NCBI GenBank assembly: GCA_013213785.1
Contig: JABSPZ010000020.1
Span: 1-42,997 of the forward strand
Length of the DNA: 42,997 nucleotides
Direction of reading: 5' to 3'
DNA from: Henriciella sp.
GTDB lineage: Bacteria; Pseudomonadota; Alphaproteobacteria; Caulobacterales; Hyphomonadaceae
Shown piece by piece: positions 17,565 through 26,628 of this stretch. Each line of letters begins with the position of its first letter. Position 1 is the first letter of the stretch. A model generated the notes under the pieces. That model did not search any database. It had not been told where the DNA came from and saw only the letters and a program-made list of their open reading frames with translations. The position numbers were made by a program, and so were the translations under genes.

Positions 17565-18965
17565 ATGAGCGATGCCGCCGCCTCCCAGACGTCCCACGCT
17601 GTATTGGATCCAGATCGCCCTTGGATCGTGAACGAAGAAGAGCTGCCGTCCCGCATGAATTGGTTGGACACGCTGTTCAATCCGACGGGTAAGTCGCCAA
17701 AGCTGCATTTCACACGTGCCTGGACTGTTCTGTTTTTTACAGGATTGTTCGCCTGGGTTGGTTTTGGATTCATCATTTCGATCCTCGGCATTGCCGGCGC
17801 AGATACTTCTGGTGTGTCAGTCTTTCATGGCTATTTCGTTGCGGTCGTTCTGGCAATAACGTCGATCTGTTCGTACGTTATTCACACGCGCAGGCTGAAC
17901 CACGCGCGGAAATTCTCGCTCTGGTCGACCATCGTTCTGCTCCCACTCATTGCAGCTACACTCCTGTTTTTAGGTGGAATGATCGGGAAAGCCGCTGAGT
18001 ATGACAAACTCTATCAGGAGCGCGCCGAGTTCCTCGAAGACCCTGCCGCTTGGCGCGAAGCTCGGTTAGAAGAGCAACGTGTGCAGCAGGCTGAAGCCGA
18101 AAAGGCCCGACAAGAGGCAGAGGCTGCCAAAGAAGACGGTGAAGGCGCTGGCGAAAACAAACGTCAACGCGGCGGACAAGGACGCGGTGGACAGAGCGGT
18201 TGGAATCAAGGCCCGACCGCTGACAATCCTTTACCCAGCAAAGAATCCTTCATCGTTCGCCCCAATCTGGGCAGCTTCAATTCTATCATCGTTGGCTTGA
18301 ATGCGCTGATCATGATTTGGAGCCTATTGTGGGTCGCGCGCACACCGAATTTTGGAACATTCGCGGCCACCGCTGGCGGAATAGAGCGAACATCAACAAG
18401 CGTTCCAAAAACGCCGTGGATGCCATGGAAACAATGGTTCTTCAGTCTTCACGGTCGAATTCGGCGGTTGCAGTTTTGGCTCGGTACTCTGGTAGTTGTG
18501 ATCGCCAGTATTCCTATAACAATTACCTTGGCAGTCCTGGGTTTTTCATTTCAAGACGCGTTAGAGAACGCTAACCAAACAGGTGAAACAGGCCCTCTCC
18601 TCATGAGCTTTTTTATTGGACTTGTTGCTAACCTTCCGCTTCAGTGGGTCAGTTTTTCTATTGCAGTAAAGCGATTCCATGACTTGGGACGAAGCGGTCG
18701 CTGGGCACTGTATTTTTTCATCGCCCAAATTGCGTTTTCAATCGTTTTGGTGTTGTCCCATGCAATTACAGCCAACCCTTCGAGCATCCACATTCTGATT
18801 GGCTTGATCTCGATATTCCTGGCGTTGGCTTATATCATTTATCTAGGGTTCTTCCCGTCTGATCCTGGAGACAATGAATATGGAGCAGGCCCACGCCATG
18901 GCCCTGCGTCACCGGATGGTCGGACGACGACAGGATCTCGGTCTGAGAGCTCGCTATACGCCTAA
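17565..18965 (+). CDS. Large two-part DUF805 membrane protein
   Basis: 466 residues in three parts. Residues about 20-130 are a divergent DUF805-like half ([15 protein letters not shown], three helices). About 135-210 is a charged coiled coil running into a Gly/Arg/Gln-rich linker ([15 protein letters not shown]). About 270-450 is a typical DUF805 half ([13 protein letters not shown] and [13 protein letters not shown]). I start at 17565, where GAAGGA lies upstream, rather than at a TTG 18 bases earlier. The gene follows the smaller DUF805 gene and its last bases overlap lipB on the other strand by four. Function unknown. Confidence 0.85.
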   Translation: MSDAAASQTSHAVLDPDRPWIVNEEELPSRMNWLDTLFNPTGKSPKLHFTRAWTVLFFTGLFAWVGFGFIISILGIAGADTSGVSVFHGYFVAVVLAITSICSYVIHTRRLNHARKFSLWSTIVLLPLIAATLLFLGGMIGKAAEYDKLYQERAEFLEDPAAWREARLEEQRVQQAEAEKARQEAEAAKEDGEGAGENKRQRGGQGRGGQSGWNQGPTADNPLPSKESFIVRPNLGSFNSIIVGLNALIMIWSLLWVARTPNFGTFAATAGGIERTSTSVPKTPWMPWKQWFFSLHGRIRRLQFWLGTLVVVIASIPITITLAVLGFSFQDALENANQTGETGPLLMSFFIGLVANLPLQWVSFSIAVKRFHDLGRSGRWALYFFIAQIAFSIVLVLSHAITANPSSIHILIGLISIFLALAYIIYLGFFPSDPGDNEYGAGPRHGPASPDGRTTTGSRSESSLYA

Positions 18966-19648
18966 ACCAGCGGCTGCCCCGGCGTCATTGAAACGTCAAA
19001 GACGCGTTCAAACGCGCGCAGAAGCGCGTCATCCACGTCGGGCAGGCCAACAGGCAGACCCAGATCAACGAGGCTGGTGACCCCATATCTTGGGTCATCG
19101 ATACCGCAGGGCGTGATCCCGGTGAAATGCTCTAGATCCGGTTCTACGTTCAGACTGATGCCGTGAAAACTCACCCAGCGTTTCAGCCGAATCCCGATTG
19201 CGGCAATCTTGTCTTCTTTCAGTTGGCCGCCAGGCTGTGTTCGATCGACCCATACCCCAACTCGGCCATCTCTCACACCCGCGTCGATATTGAAGGCACG
19301 TAAGGCCTCGATAATCCAGCGTTCAAGATCGGCTACAAATGCGCGGACGTCGCGGCCGCGCTCGGCGACATCTAGCAAGACATAGGCAACGCGCTGACCC
19401 GGGCCATGATAGGTGTATTCGCCGCCGCGCCCGGCATCAAAGACGGGGAATCGGTCCGGTGCGCGTAGATCAAATGCCTTGGCGCTCGTGCCCGCTGTAT
19501 AGAGGGGAGGGTGCTCTAACAGCCAGATTAATTGCGGCGCGCCATCTTCTCGAATCGCGCGGGCGCGGGTCTCCATGGCTGCCTTGGCAGCCTCATAAGG
19601 AACCGGAGATTGGCTGATCGCCCACTCGACTTTCGCGCGTTCTGTCAT
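18962..19648 (-). CDS. lipB: Octanoyltransferase (lipoate synthesis)
   Basis: Transfers octanoyl from acyl carrier protein to lipoyl domains, the first step of de novo lipoate synthesis. From the ATG at 19648: [12 protein letters not shown] at 74-85, the catalytic lysine Lys147 in [20 protein letters not shown], and the catalytic cysteine Cys181 in ITPCGI. 228 residues, normal for the family. A GTG at 19681 would add 11 residues with no similarity. It converges with the DUF805 gene. Its promoter region lies between it and tRNA-Leu, where the antisense recombinase reading frame ends. Confidence 0.96.
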   Translation of the reverse strand: MTERAKVEWAISQSPVPYEAAKAAMETRARAIREDGAPQLIWLLEHPPLYTAGTSAKAFDLRAPDRFPVFDAGRGGEYTYHGPGQRVAYVLLDVAERGRDVRAFVADLERWIIEALRAFNIDAGVRDGRVGVWVDRTQPGGQLKEDKIAAIGIRLKRWVSFHGISLNVEPDLEHFTGITPCGIDDPRYGVTSLVDLGLPVGLPDVDDALLRAFERVFDVSMTPGQPLV

Positions 19649-19677
19649 CTCACTGCATATAGCGAAGACTTTTTGCT

Positions 19678-21363
19678 TCACAATCGGGGCACTGCCGCGT
19701 ATATGGCCCGCTCTACCCGGCGTGCGGCCGTGGCGGAACTGGTAGACGCGCAGCGTTGAGGTCGCTGTGGGGCAACCCGTGGAGGTTCGAGTCCTCTCGG
19801 CCGCACCATTTGCAAATTTTGGTCGATTTTTTCAAAAAATCCAAACGGAACAGAGGGTTGGGGAGTTCTATATCCCTCAATCCGATGGTACGCTAACCTG
19901 TCCGAAAACGCCATTCTTAGAACCATTTTCTTAAGGGTAAGGTCACCATTTTTCCAAATAATACAGGGGCTTGAAAGGAATCGTAGGCAGAGTTCTAGAA
20001 TGCTTGACGACCCCCCCACCGGAAGGACGTCATTTTCAAGTTTTTCTGCCTTCAGGAACTTTTGCTTTTCCAAGCTTTCGATTTTGCGCTCATACGCACG
20101 TACTGCTGCTGGACTCGATGCGTCCACCAAACGGTCCAACAGACCGTCAATTTGTTTTTCAAGTGCTGTGATTTCTCGTTTGAGGGACTTATGAACCGCC
20201 GTTGCTTGATGGGTAAACTGTGACCAAGCATCATCGACCATCATCTTCGCTATTTTGAATAGCGCGGGAGATGGTTGGAGCTGTGAGAGCAGATCGACAA
20301 ACTCACTTTCAATTTTATCTCGGCGGATTGATTTGCCGTAACTTTCGCAAACTTTGTTTTGGCAGAGATAGTAAGCGTACCGTTTGTATTTTCCTTTGGA
20401 CCAGCATGATCGCAACGGATCGCCGCAGTCTGCGCACGTCACGAAGTTTCGTAGTGGGAAGTCCTCATTGATGTCTTGGCGAGCAGGCGCGATAGCTACG
20501 GAAGAACGTCGTTCTTGTATCTTTTCGAACGTGCTCAAAGAAATCAGTGGCTTATGTTGGCCTTTGGTCAATGGTACACCGAGCACCTCGCAGACCACAT
20601 AGCCTGCATAAATCGGATGCGTCAGTAAGTCAGTGACCCGCTGTGCTCTTACATAGCCACCTGCAATCTTCCCCGGGAACTCGGGCTGTCGCTCGAAAAA
20701 CCTCTTCACTTCTGCCTGTGTTGCAAACCTTCCAGACGCGAACCCTTCGAAGGCTTCTTTAAGGATGGAAGCAAAAGGTTCATTGGGAACAAGCAAATTG
20801 CCGTGCTCCTTTGTCATCTGATACTTGTACCCAAGCGGAGCCGTGTAGGGCCAGTAACCGGCTTTGAGGCGCGCCCATTTTCTATTCCGCGCTGTTTCAG
20901 CGTTCTTCTGACGAAAGTGTTGAGCCCCAAGCGCTTGGATACCTTCAACAAAATCGCTATCGGCGCTCCGGATCGCCTTGAAATTTGTGGTCGGGCTGTC
21001 CAGCAACGCTCCTGCCTCTTCAATGGCCTCGCGCAAATCGAAATGAACACGATAGTCCCTGGCAAGTCGACTAATTTCGTCGATAATCACGACGTATCGA
21101 GTTCCAGGCTTGGCTTTTCTCAGGAAACGAAGCATTGCTTGGGCTTCCGGGCGGTCTCTCATTGAACCGGAAAGCCCTTCATCTCTGAAAACTTGCACTA
21201 CGGGAATGTCATTGAATTTGGCGTATTCACGCGCTCTTGTCTCTTGGGATTGGAGGCCGTTTCCCCGACTTACTTGCTTGGGGTCAGAAACTCTGAGGTA
21301 CAAAACGGCCTCATAATTGACCGCGGGATCTTGGTAGTCGATATGGTCCTTTTCGAAATTCAT
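19678..21363 (-). CDS. Large serine recombinase (integrase) running through tRNA-Leu
   Basis: 561-residue site-specific recombinase. The resolvase domain (about 17-155) has the catalytic Ser26 in LRVS and the arginines of [11 protein letters not shown] recombinase domain (about 165-290), a zinc ribbon (Cys310, Cys313, Cys334, Cys339) and a coiled coil (about 375-440) follow. The last 43 residues, from [10 protein letters not shown] on, are the antisense of tRNA-Leu and the lipB leader, so the natural C-terminus probably differs in the excised form. The ATG overlaps the stop of the small gene upstream (ATGA). It would catalyse integration at, and with a partner excision from, the tRNA site. 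Confidence 0.93.
   Translation of the reverse strand: MNFEKDHIDYQDPAVNYEAVLYLRVSDPKQVSRGNGLQSQETRAREYAKFNDIPVVQVFRDEGLSGSMRDRPEAQAMLRFLRKAKPGTRYVVIIDEISRLARDYRVHFDLREAIEEAGALLDSPTTNFKAIRSADSDFVEGIQALGAQHFRQKNAETARNRKWARLKAGYWPYTAPLGYKYQMTKEHGNLLVPNEPFASILKEAFEGFASGRFATQAEVKRFFERQPEFPGKIAGGYVRAQRVTDLLTHPIYAGYVVCEVLGVPLTKGQHKPLISLSTFEKIQERRSSVAIAPARQDINEDFPLRNFVTCADCGDPLRSCWSKGKYKRYAYYLCQNKVCESYGKSIRRDKIESEFVDLLSQLQPSPALFKIAKMMVDDAWSQFTHQATAVHKSLKREITALEKQIDGLLDRLVDASSPAAVRAYERKIESLEKQKFLKAEKLENDVLPVGGSSSILELCLRFLSSPCIIWKNGDLTLKKMVLRMAFSDRLAYHRIEGYRTPQPSVPFGFFEKIDQNLQMVRPRGLEPPRVAPQRPQRCASTSSATAARRVERAIYAAVPRL
19724..19808 (+). tRNA. tRNA-Leu (anticodon GAG)
   Basis: An 85-nt class II tRNA with encoded CCA. 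Acceptor stem GCGGCCG/CGGCCGC, D arm with GG...TAGA, anticodon stem CAGCG/CGCTG around TTGAGGT (anticodon GAG), a long variable arm, and T arm GTTCGAGTC. It is intact although an integrative element begins directly after its 3' end, so the element either cuts outside the gene or restores it. Confidence 0.97.
19795..19830. other. Probable left attachment junction (attL)
   Basis: The chromosomal genes (lipB, tRNA-Leu) stop and the element starts at the tRNA 3' end, with the recombinase gene reading across the border. Large serine recombinases need only a short core, so the exact crossover cannot be placed by eye. No second copy of the tRNA 3' end was found in the window to mark the right end. 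An AT-rich segment with a TTTTTTCAAAAAA palindrome (19828-19840) follows. Confidence 0.5.
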
Positions 21364-21722
21364 TGCTCGACTCCTTCCAGTTGCCCATCTCGTTCGAGAT
21401 CGGTCGCTTTGATAAATTGACCCAATATTGATTGTTTTAATTCTATCGCATTTGAACTGCTGTCGCGTTGATCAATTGCGCTTTCGTGATGTTTTCCACA
21501 ATCGGCTTGCGCTTGTTGAATTGGGTGAACCCCAAAGCCAAGCGAAACAAACTCTACCGTGATGTGCCAGAGCGATTGAAGCAGTTCCAGCTTCTGCTCA
21601 TCCGTCAAATCTGAGCCTTCTAGCAACTCAGCGTAGCGCTCATAATCCACGGTGAGAGTGGGGCGCTTTCCCTCAGTTTTTGGAGGTGGGTGTGGTGTCT
21701 CCTTATCGTGGTCCTTTGCCAT
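21360..21722 (-). CDS. Small partner protein of the serine recombinase
   Basis: 120 residues, soluble, with LTVDYERYAELLEGSDLTDEQKLELLQSLW split over residues 24-53 and FVSLGFGVHPIQQA at 58-71. From memory, similar small proteins often sit directly upstream of serine recombinases in alphaproteobacterial elements, but their role is not established. The stop overlaps the recombinase ATG by four bases, so the two are made together. It could be a directionality or accessory factor, which is inference. The gene is the first behind an SOS-type operator. Confidence 0.75.
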   Translation of the reverse strand: MAKDHDKETPHPPPKTEGKRPTLTVDYERYAELLEGSDLTDEQKLELLQSLWHITVEFVSLGFGVHPIQQAQADCGKHHESAIDQRDSSSNAIELKQSILGQFIKATDLERDGQLEGVEQ

Positions 21723-21804
21723 CGTTTTTGTTGTCCTATCTGGTTAGTTTGATGTCATGCAGTTTCGTCCTTTCCTCTTCTTGATGAGCTCAAATCACAC
21801 TGAT

Positions 21805-21837
21805 TGAGCAAAAGAACATATAGTGAACATTTGCTCA
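21805..21837. repeat. Inverted repeat enclosing the SOS box
   Basis: Arms TGAGCAAA (21805-21812) and TTTGCTCA (21830-21837) are perfect, with a 17-base centre holding the LexA box. The nesting suggests a second regulator binding over the same promoter, or cooperative control of excision. A TTGACG hexamer at 21851-21856 (minus strand) could be a -35 element. Confidence 0.55.
21814..21828 (-). promoter_or_regulatory. LexA (SOS) box, alphaproteobacterial type
   Basis: GTTC-ACTATAT-GTTC on the minus strand is an exact match to the GTTC-N7-GTTC operator bound by alphaproteobacterial LexA. It lies 92 bases upstream of the ATG of the recombinase partner gene and downstream of the previous gene, so it most simply controls the two-gene recombinase operon. 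Confidence 0.75.
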
Positions 21838-21886
21838 CATATTCTTCTGGTCGTCAAGAAGAATCTAAATTGCTTTAGGCCCACAA

Positions 21887-22213
21887 CTAGCGGGCCGATC
21901 TATCTCGGGGTTTCTTTCGGTCCTTGCTTTGCGCCGCATCAGTTTGACTGCGATTGTAATCACGCTGGTACGCTCGCGCCTCATCATATGTTTGTTCCAA
22001 CAAACGTGCAGTTGGCAGAAGATCAGCCAAACTCATTCTATTGGTGCGCTGCCATTCTCCGTCTTTTTCGTAGCCTTTTTCGAAGATGCTGGATGCGCGT
22101 AAACCGCTCTCGGTCTCATTCATCCAAGTCGAGACTCGTCTGGAGCCGTCTGTCTTCACAAAATCAGGCCCGTTGTCCTTCTTTAGTGTTTGGCCCGGTG
22201 GTCCTTCACTCAT
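21887..22213 (-). CDS. Unknown small protein of the transfer module
   Basis: 108 residues. Start at 22213, where GGAGAA lies just upstream, rather than at an in-frame ATG 72 bases earlier. The core SSIFEKGYEKDGEWQRTNRMSLADL reads like a short beta-sheet/helix module seen in small single-strand nucleic-acid-binding proteins, but this is only a resemblance. The C-terminus is basic (KDRKKPRDRSAR). It follows the 22242-22826 gene by 28 bases on the same strand and precedes the SOS-controlled recombinase operon. Confidence 0.6.
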   Translation of the reverse strand: MSEGPPGQTLKKDNGPDFVKTDGSRRVSTWMNETESGLRASSIFEKGYEKDGEWQRTNRMSLADLLPTARLLEQTYDEARAYQRDYNRSQTDAAQSKDRKKPRDRSAR

Positions 22214-22241
22214 GGTATTCTCCTTTCTTTGAAGGTCGTAG

Positions 22242-22826
22242 TTATTGATCGCGACGTCGAATGACCCGGCGCTCGCGATATTCATTTTTCGTTTTTGATC
22301 TCACCTGCTTTCGATACGCGTCCGTCGCATCGTTGAAATTTTCGCGCGCTTTATCGCGCAGCCGCTCGGTCCGACGCTGAATATCATCAAGTGGAGCGCG
22401 CCCTCGCTCAGGATTGAGCGCCGCTAACTCTTCACGCAATGTTCGGGTTTGTGCGCGCTGCTCAACCGCCTTGTCTCGCTTGCCTACCAAGTCATTCATA
22501 AGGCGCGCGTTCGCATCAGCGCCCGCTTGCTCTTTCAGGAACGTACTTCGGTCATTGGTATAGCGCCCCGGAAGTTCTGGCCTCAAAGTGGGTTGAGCGC
22601 GTGGCAAAGATTTTTGCAAATACTGTTTAAGCTCTGCGCGCAACCAAACGCGCGACGGTTGAACAATATGCTTCTCGTTGCGTGCGATCGCTTCGATACG
22701 CCGTTGATGTTCGCTCTTTTCCATTTGACGCTTGGCAATGACGGTCTCAGGACAGCGCTCATGCTCGAATTTTGGCGTTACACGCTCAATGCGTTCATAT
22801 AGCGGCAAATTCCTCTCTCTACTCAC
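22242..22826 (-). CDS. Unknown basic, helical protein next to coupling protein
   Basis: 194 residues, strongly charged (Arg/Glu/Lys/Gln), no membrane helix, predicted long helices or coiled coil from about residue 90 on. The start is a GTG that overlaps the TGA of the coupling protein gene (GTGA) and follows GAAGGA, so translation is coupled. Its position suggests a role in processing DNA for transfer. I see no relaxase motif (no HUH histidine cluster or catalytic tyrosine context). Function unknown. Confidence 0.65.
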   Translation of the reverse strand: MSRERNLPLYERIERVTPKFEHERCPETVIAKRQMEKSEHQRRIEAIARNEKHIVQPSRVWLRAELKQYLQKSLPRAQPTLRPELPGRYTNDRSTFLKEQAGADANARLMNDLVGKRDKAVEQRAQTRTLREELAALNPERGRAPLDDIQRRTERLRDKARENFNDATDAYRKQVRSKTKNEYRERRVIRRRDQ

Positions 22827-24448
22827 GGCCGATATCCTTCAACGTAAGACCAATAACCATGCGAATGCTGTGGGAAGTGGGCATAACGCTCCGGAACGCG
22901 CTCTGTGATCACGCGGCGGATATCCGGCCCGTTCGGAGTCATGATCTCAACACGATCTGCAGGGATTGGCCCATACGGGTTCCCAAGATACCGCCCAGCC
23001 ATCCATGGGATTTGGTACATCGGTTTGCGAGTAGCGTAGATCGCTCCAGGAACCTTATCCATGAAGACATAGGAGCGATCCAAAGGGGTGTTCAGAATTT
23101 CATCTGGACTTCTGAGGAGCCGCCGCATTTTTGATTGGATGTGACGCGAGTCCGCAAAATGCTGCGCGCGCAGACCAGCATGCAGCATATCCTCACCATT
23201 CATGAGATCGCGAATGGCTTCATTGTATTCTAGGTCTGCGCGGGCCTGCGCTACCTCGTCATCATAAGAGAGACTTTCACAGCCGATCCGTTCGCTAAGA
23301 CGTTTTGCGGTCGAAAAATCTCTTAAACCAGCATAAATCTGCAGCCCCGCGGATGCAGGCAGAATCCGTTCTGCACCAGGCGCCAACTCATTCATTTGAC
23401 GACTGTCTTGCCATACGGTGAATGGAGTTATGCCCCACGATCCCGCGCCTATCGTGTATGCATCGAGCATGAACTTAGCGCCTTTAAGCTGACTAGCCTC
23501 ATCCACCCACCACGCTTGTCGTGGGGCGTCCGGTCTGTTGGCGCGAAAGGACTTCGCGCACAAAAACATGAGCTTTATTACGAGCGATGATTGCCCCAAG
23601 AACTCAGGCTTCGGGCACAGATGAAGAGCATACTTTTGATCCGAATTGCAAAGGTCAGACAGCGAAAAATCGAACGGTGGCGAAACACTGTCGCGCAAAC
23701 GGTTGGAGGCTAGTCCTGCAAAATTCTTCGAGAGTTCTCCTCGAATACCATCGAAGCCGCCGCCATCTCCATTGATCAATTCTGTGATTTCATCATGTCC
23801 ATCTCGAACGCTTTGGAAACGAGAGTTTTTCATGATCGGTGCAAAATGGCTTTTCCAGACATCACCACCAGCAATGAGCATTTGGCTCGCTTCATACAAC
23901 CGCCCCAAATCCAGGACACCAAAAGTCTCAGTAAGGGCCAATGCTTTTGACGAAACAATCGTTTGTGAGCGCCGCTCGAAATACTCGGCGCGCTTATCAC
24001 CTGAGGTTGGGCACGCGACTTCGCCGAGGTTGATCGATTCATCCTCAACGTGCGGGTTCTCGATGGTCATGTGTTCGACCGCATTGATCTTGGATGATAC
24101 GACACCCGGAATCTCCCAAGGCGCCCAGCCAATCAAGTGCCGATCTTCCGGGGCCATGACGTCGGTAGTGAGATATCCTTCCGCTTTGATGTCCAGAACG
24201 ATACGATTAAGGTGCGAAGCACCGCGAGCCCAATTCATCATCAGGAAGCTGGTGAATTTGTTTTGCCGTGGACCAGCGACGATAAACCCGCCTGCTGCGC
24301 CATTATAAAGCAAAGGTTGTCCACCAGCGAAGCCGGCGAAAATGTCCGCTCCGGTCGCCTTGAACGCACCACCGCGGTGAATGTCTTCCATTGAGGCGAA
24401 GCGCGCGCTTCCGTGTCGAAAGCGCGCATTGTGAAAACTATCTACCAT
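22823..24448 (-). CDS. TraG/VirD4-like coupling protein, soluble form
   Basis: 541 residues resembling the ATPase part of type IV coupling proteins, which bring DNA to a transfer channel. Supporting marks: the strand before the P-loop (GGFIVAGPRQNKFTSF at 53-68), a Walker B-like AWWVDEASQ, and an overall TraG-like order. The Walker A is degenerate (GPRQNKFT instead of GxxxxGKT/S), so ATP use is uncertain. The usual N-terminal membrane helices are absent; the preceding overlapping gene encodes a two-helix protein that may supply them. The start is the ATG at 24448 in a TGATG overlap. No relaxase or T4SS genes are nearby. Confidence 0.75.
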   Translation of the reverse strand: MVDSFHNARFRHGSARFASMEDIHRGGAFKATGADIFAGFAGGQPLLYNGAAGGFIVAGPRQNKFTSFLMMNWARGASHLNRIVLDIKAEGYLTTDVMAPEDRHLIGWAPWEIPGVVSSKINAVEHMTIENPHVEDESINLGEVACPTSGDKRAEYFERRSQTIVSSKALALTETFGVLDLGRLYEASQMLIAGGDVWKSHFAPIMKNSRFQSVRDGHDEITELINGDGGGFDGIRGELSKNFAGLASNRLRDSVSPPFDFSLSDLCNSDQKYALHLCPKPEFLGQSSLVIKLMFLCAKSFRANRPDAPRQAWWVDEASQLKGAKFMLDAYTIGAGSWGITPFTVWQDSRQMNELAPGAERILPASAGLQIYAGLRDFSTAKRLSERIGCESLSYDDEVAQARADLEYNEAIRDLMNGEDMLHAGLRAQHFADSRHIQSKMRRLLRSPDEILNTPLDRSYVFMDKVPGAIYATRKPMYQIPWMAGRYLGNPYGPIPADRVEIMTPNGPDIRRVITERVPERYAHFPQHSHGYWSYVEGYRP

Positions 24449-24756
24449 CACCGCTTGTTCATCGTGCGAACGGTGAGCAACCGGAGCAGACCATACCGCC
24501 CAACGAAAGTGAACAGCATCGACGTCCCAAAGAACGAAAGCATAGTGAGGAAAGCCATCAGAAATAGCTGCACCACCGCGCCTTCATCTTCTGAATAGTG
24601 TGCCGCACCGAAAATCTCGAAGAGGCCAACCGCTGCTCTCAATATCCAAGGTAACGCCAGCACAGTAAGAATGAGCGCGAAGCTGCGTGCTAGCCATTTT
24701 CCTTCGCTCGTCCGCGGGAGAGCGTTCGGCGATGGGCGAGTGTTTTTGCGTAACAT
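24448..24756 (-). CDS. Small two-helix membrane protein
   Basis: 102 residues from the ATG at 24756 (TGATG overlap with the gene upstream; GGAG upstream). Basic N-terminus, then hydrophobic segments at about 25-45 and 60-85, then a basic tail. Its stop overlaps the coupling protein ATG (TGATG). The arrangement matches the membrane region of VirD4 proteins encoded as a separate polypeptide, which is inference. Confidence 0.65.
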   Translation of the reverse strand: MLRKNTRPSPNALPRTSEGKWLARSFALILTVLALPWILRAAVGLFEIFGAAHYSEDEGAVVQLFLMAFLTMLSFFGTSMLFTFVGRYGLLRLLTVRTMNKR

Positions 24757-25259
24757 CAATCCCACTCCTCAAACGGGTTGGGATAGTCATGATCCTTATA
24801 TAGTCGCCAGCCCGCCCAAGCAGCGGCTGTGAATGCCATGAAGAACACTGCATTAAGGGCCATGAAGCTCCATGCGATTTCTATATCACCTTCAATCGCT
24901 GCGGCGAAATTCTGGGCCACACCAAGAGCTAGATAACCTGCGAGCACCAGCGCGCTCAAAACTCCATTCCGAACAAAAACCATCGCTGAAAGAACCGTCA
25001 AACCACCCAAAACCCATAAGAACCCTTCGGGTGTTTCGCCCGCGATATGAGCCAAGAAAAGGCGCGTGCTTTGAACAAATCCTGCGATTCCGCCGAGACG
25101 GCTTAACAAGAGCAACTTCGCTTCGTTATCGCCTATCTTGTTTTGTTGCTTGTAATCGTCTGCTGGGGTGTATTCGCCCAGGGGCCCAAAACCATCTGAA
25201 ATGTACCCGTTAGGGCGTATATCTTCCTCCGCCTTGCGCGGATCAAATTCATCAGCCAT
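24756..25259 (-). CDS. Membrane protein of transfer module
   Basis: 167 residues from the ATG at 25259, which has AAAGGA at good spacing; the longer frame upstream has no start signal. The first ~60 residues are polar and acidic (MADEFDPRKAEED), followed by three or four hydrophobic segments between about 60 and 150 and an acidic end (NPFEEWD). The stop overlaps the next gene's ATG. Family not recognised; probably works with the coupling protein at the membrane. Confidence 0.65.
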   Translation of the reverse strand: MADEFDPRKAEEDIRPNGYISDGFGPLGEYTPADDYKQQNKIGDNEAKLLLLSRLGGIAGFVQSTRLFLAHIAGETPEGFLWVLGGLTVLSAMVFVRNGVLSALVLAGYLALGVAQNFAAAIEGDIEIAWSFMALNAVFFMAFTAAAWAGWRLYKDHDYPNPFEEWD

Positions 25260-25354
25260 ACGGTGATGTCCTTTCGTAGTTTTCAGAGACTGCCAATTGG
25301 AAGGCGATGACCGGGAGCTGTAACCTTCCCGGACACCGCCGCTCAGCTGATTTC

Positions 25355-25537
25355 TTACCAACCAGCTACTTTGCCTGTGCCATGGCAAGCCAAGCAGGTT
25401 GCAGATGTAACTCCGCCTCCGGGCAAGGCCTTTGTGACGCTACCGGTGCCGTTGCAGTTCGTGCAATCCATCTGCTGTTTGCGCTGCTGTGTGGCAACGG
25501 GTTTTTCTTTTTCCGGTCGTTTTGAAAATAGCCCCAT
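25355..25537 (-). CDS. Small zinc-finger protein, DnaJ-type CxxCxGxG motifs
   Basis: 60 residues. Two motifs CTNCNGTG and CLACHGTG form one DnaJ-like four-cysteine zinc site, preceded by a basic, Lys/Glu-rich N-terminus. GGAGG lies five bases before the ATG at 25537; the ATG at 25549 lacks a site. It lies downstream of the large palindrome at 25608-25648, whose centre supplies a TTGACA hexamer on this strand, so it is probably the first gene of the transfer operon. Possible roles are nucleic-acid binding or chaperone-like help; not determinable. Confidence 0.7.
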   Translation of the reverse strand: MGLFSKRPEKEKPVATQQRKQQMDCTNCNGTGSVTKALPGGGVTSATCLACHGTGKVAGW

Positions 25538-25607
25538 GAGGGCCTCCATGTTTGTAGCGCAAAGAAAGACGGGCGAGTGCTCCGTATCCGGCTACAAACA
25601 CATTCAT

Positions 25608-25648
25608 CATAACGTACACATTGTGTCAACCACAATGTGTACGTTATG
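25608..25648. promoter_or_regulatory. Perfect 18-bp-arm palindrome, probable operator
   Basis: Arms CATAACGTACACATTGTG and its exact reverse complement flank TCAAC. The palindrome begins at the base after the stop of the ribbon-helix-helix gene and lies 70 bases before the ATG of the zinc-finger gene. TTGACA spans its centre on the minus strand. No T tract follows, so it is not a standard terminator. It most likely binds the neighbouring RHH protein, or acts as a transfer-origin hairpin. Confidence 0.7.
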
Positions 25649-26389
25649 CTATTTTTCATATTTTTCGATAAACTCGAGTAAAGCCTCTTGAGCGGCTCGG
25701 GTTTTCGAAAGTTTCGGTCTTGCTTCTACAAAATCGTTGAATTGTTTTTTTACTGAGCTGGGCAATCGAACGGTGAGGGTTTCGATTGGGTCGTTCTTGA
25801 TATTTGTAGCCGTGCGCTTCGCTCGACGGATACGTTTCGTTCCGCGAGTAGTTAGCTCGGAAATATCTTTTTCATGATCGGTAATTTCTTTGGTCGCGGC
25901 AGGCTGCTGTTCCCCCGCATTCCCGGAATCTACAATAGACAAGCCATTTTTGTCAATTTTATATTGTGGTTGCAATATAAAATACTGGACGAGCATTGAA
26001 ACAATAACGCGCTTGGCACGAAAAAAGGCTTTGTCATCATTAAACTGACACGGCGGCATCCATTCGTTCACACGCTCCGTAATGTGCGAATCAAGCACGA
26101 TCGCCGGAGATAACGGTTGCAAGGCCTTCACAACTTCTTCTGGGACAAACTTATTTAAGTCGTCGACTAGCCGTTTGCGGAACACATCGAAGTTCCATTC
26201 AACAATGGCCTCGAGCCCTTCATATGTTTCATCATCTGCAGGCATTATCCGCATTGGGATAAATGTCCGCAGTGCCAAGTTGTACTCCGCGTCGAACTGA
26301 TCGCGGTGATCCACACTAGAAATGGCTTGATCGGCAGTATCGATGACAGGAGCCGCCGCCCCTACCACTGACTTTGTTTTAGCCGGCAT
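25649..26389 (-). CDS. Ribbon-helix-helix DNA-binding protein
   Basis: 246 residues. The C-terminal ~45 residues (ETLTVRLPSSVKKQFNDF, then LSKTRAAQEALLEFIEKY) fit an RHH domain: a DNA-contacting strand followed by two helices. A basic linker (KRIRRAKRTA) precedes it. The N-terminal ~150 residues are an unknown helical domain, probably for oligomerisation. GAGGAAC precedes the ATG. The perfect palindrome right after the gene is the obvious binding site, so it may regulate the transfer operon and act as a relaxosome or partition accessory. Length is well above that of a simple RHH repressor. Confidence 0.7.
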   Translation of the reverse strand: MPAKTKSVVGAAAPVIDTADQAISSVDHRDQFDAEYNLALRTFIPMRIMPADDETYEGLEAIVEWNFDVFRKRLVDDLNKFVPEEVVKALQPLSPAIVLDSHITERVNEWMPPCQFNDDKAFFRAKRVIVSMLVQYFILQPQYKIDKNGLSIVDSGNAGEQQPAATKEITDHEKDISELTTRGTKRIRRAKRTATNIKNDPIETLTVRLPSSVKKQFNDFVEARPKLSKTRAAQEALLEFIEKYEK

Positions 26390-26628
26390 TTTGTTCCTCG
26401 ATGTTATTCACGGGCTATGTGAGCGACCAGCCTTAAACTTTACACGTTTGACAGATCCGGGCCCTCAATACGCGAAGGGCGCTTACGCTAGACCGGCGAC
26501 CATCAAACAGCCGACTGACAACTCCTTAGATACACTCATTTGTGCGATCATAAAAGAAACTGTTACTTTTATGGTTAACCGCTTCAATGTCAGATCCGCA
26601 AAGCCCAAGCCGTGCATTCACCCCAAAT

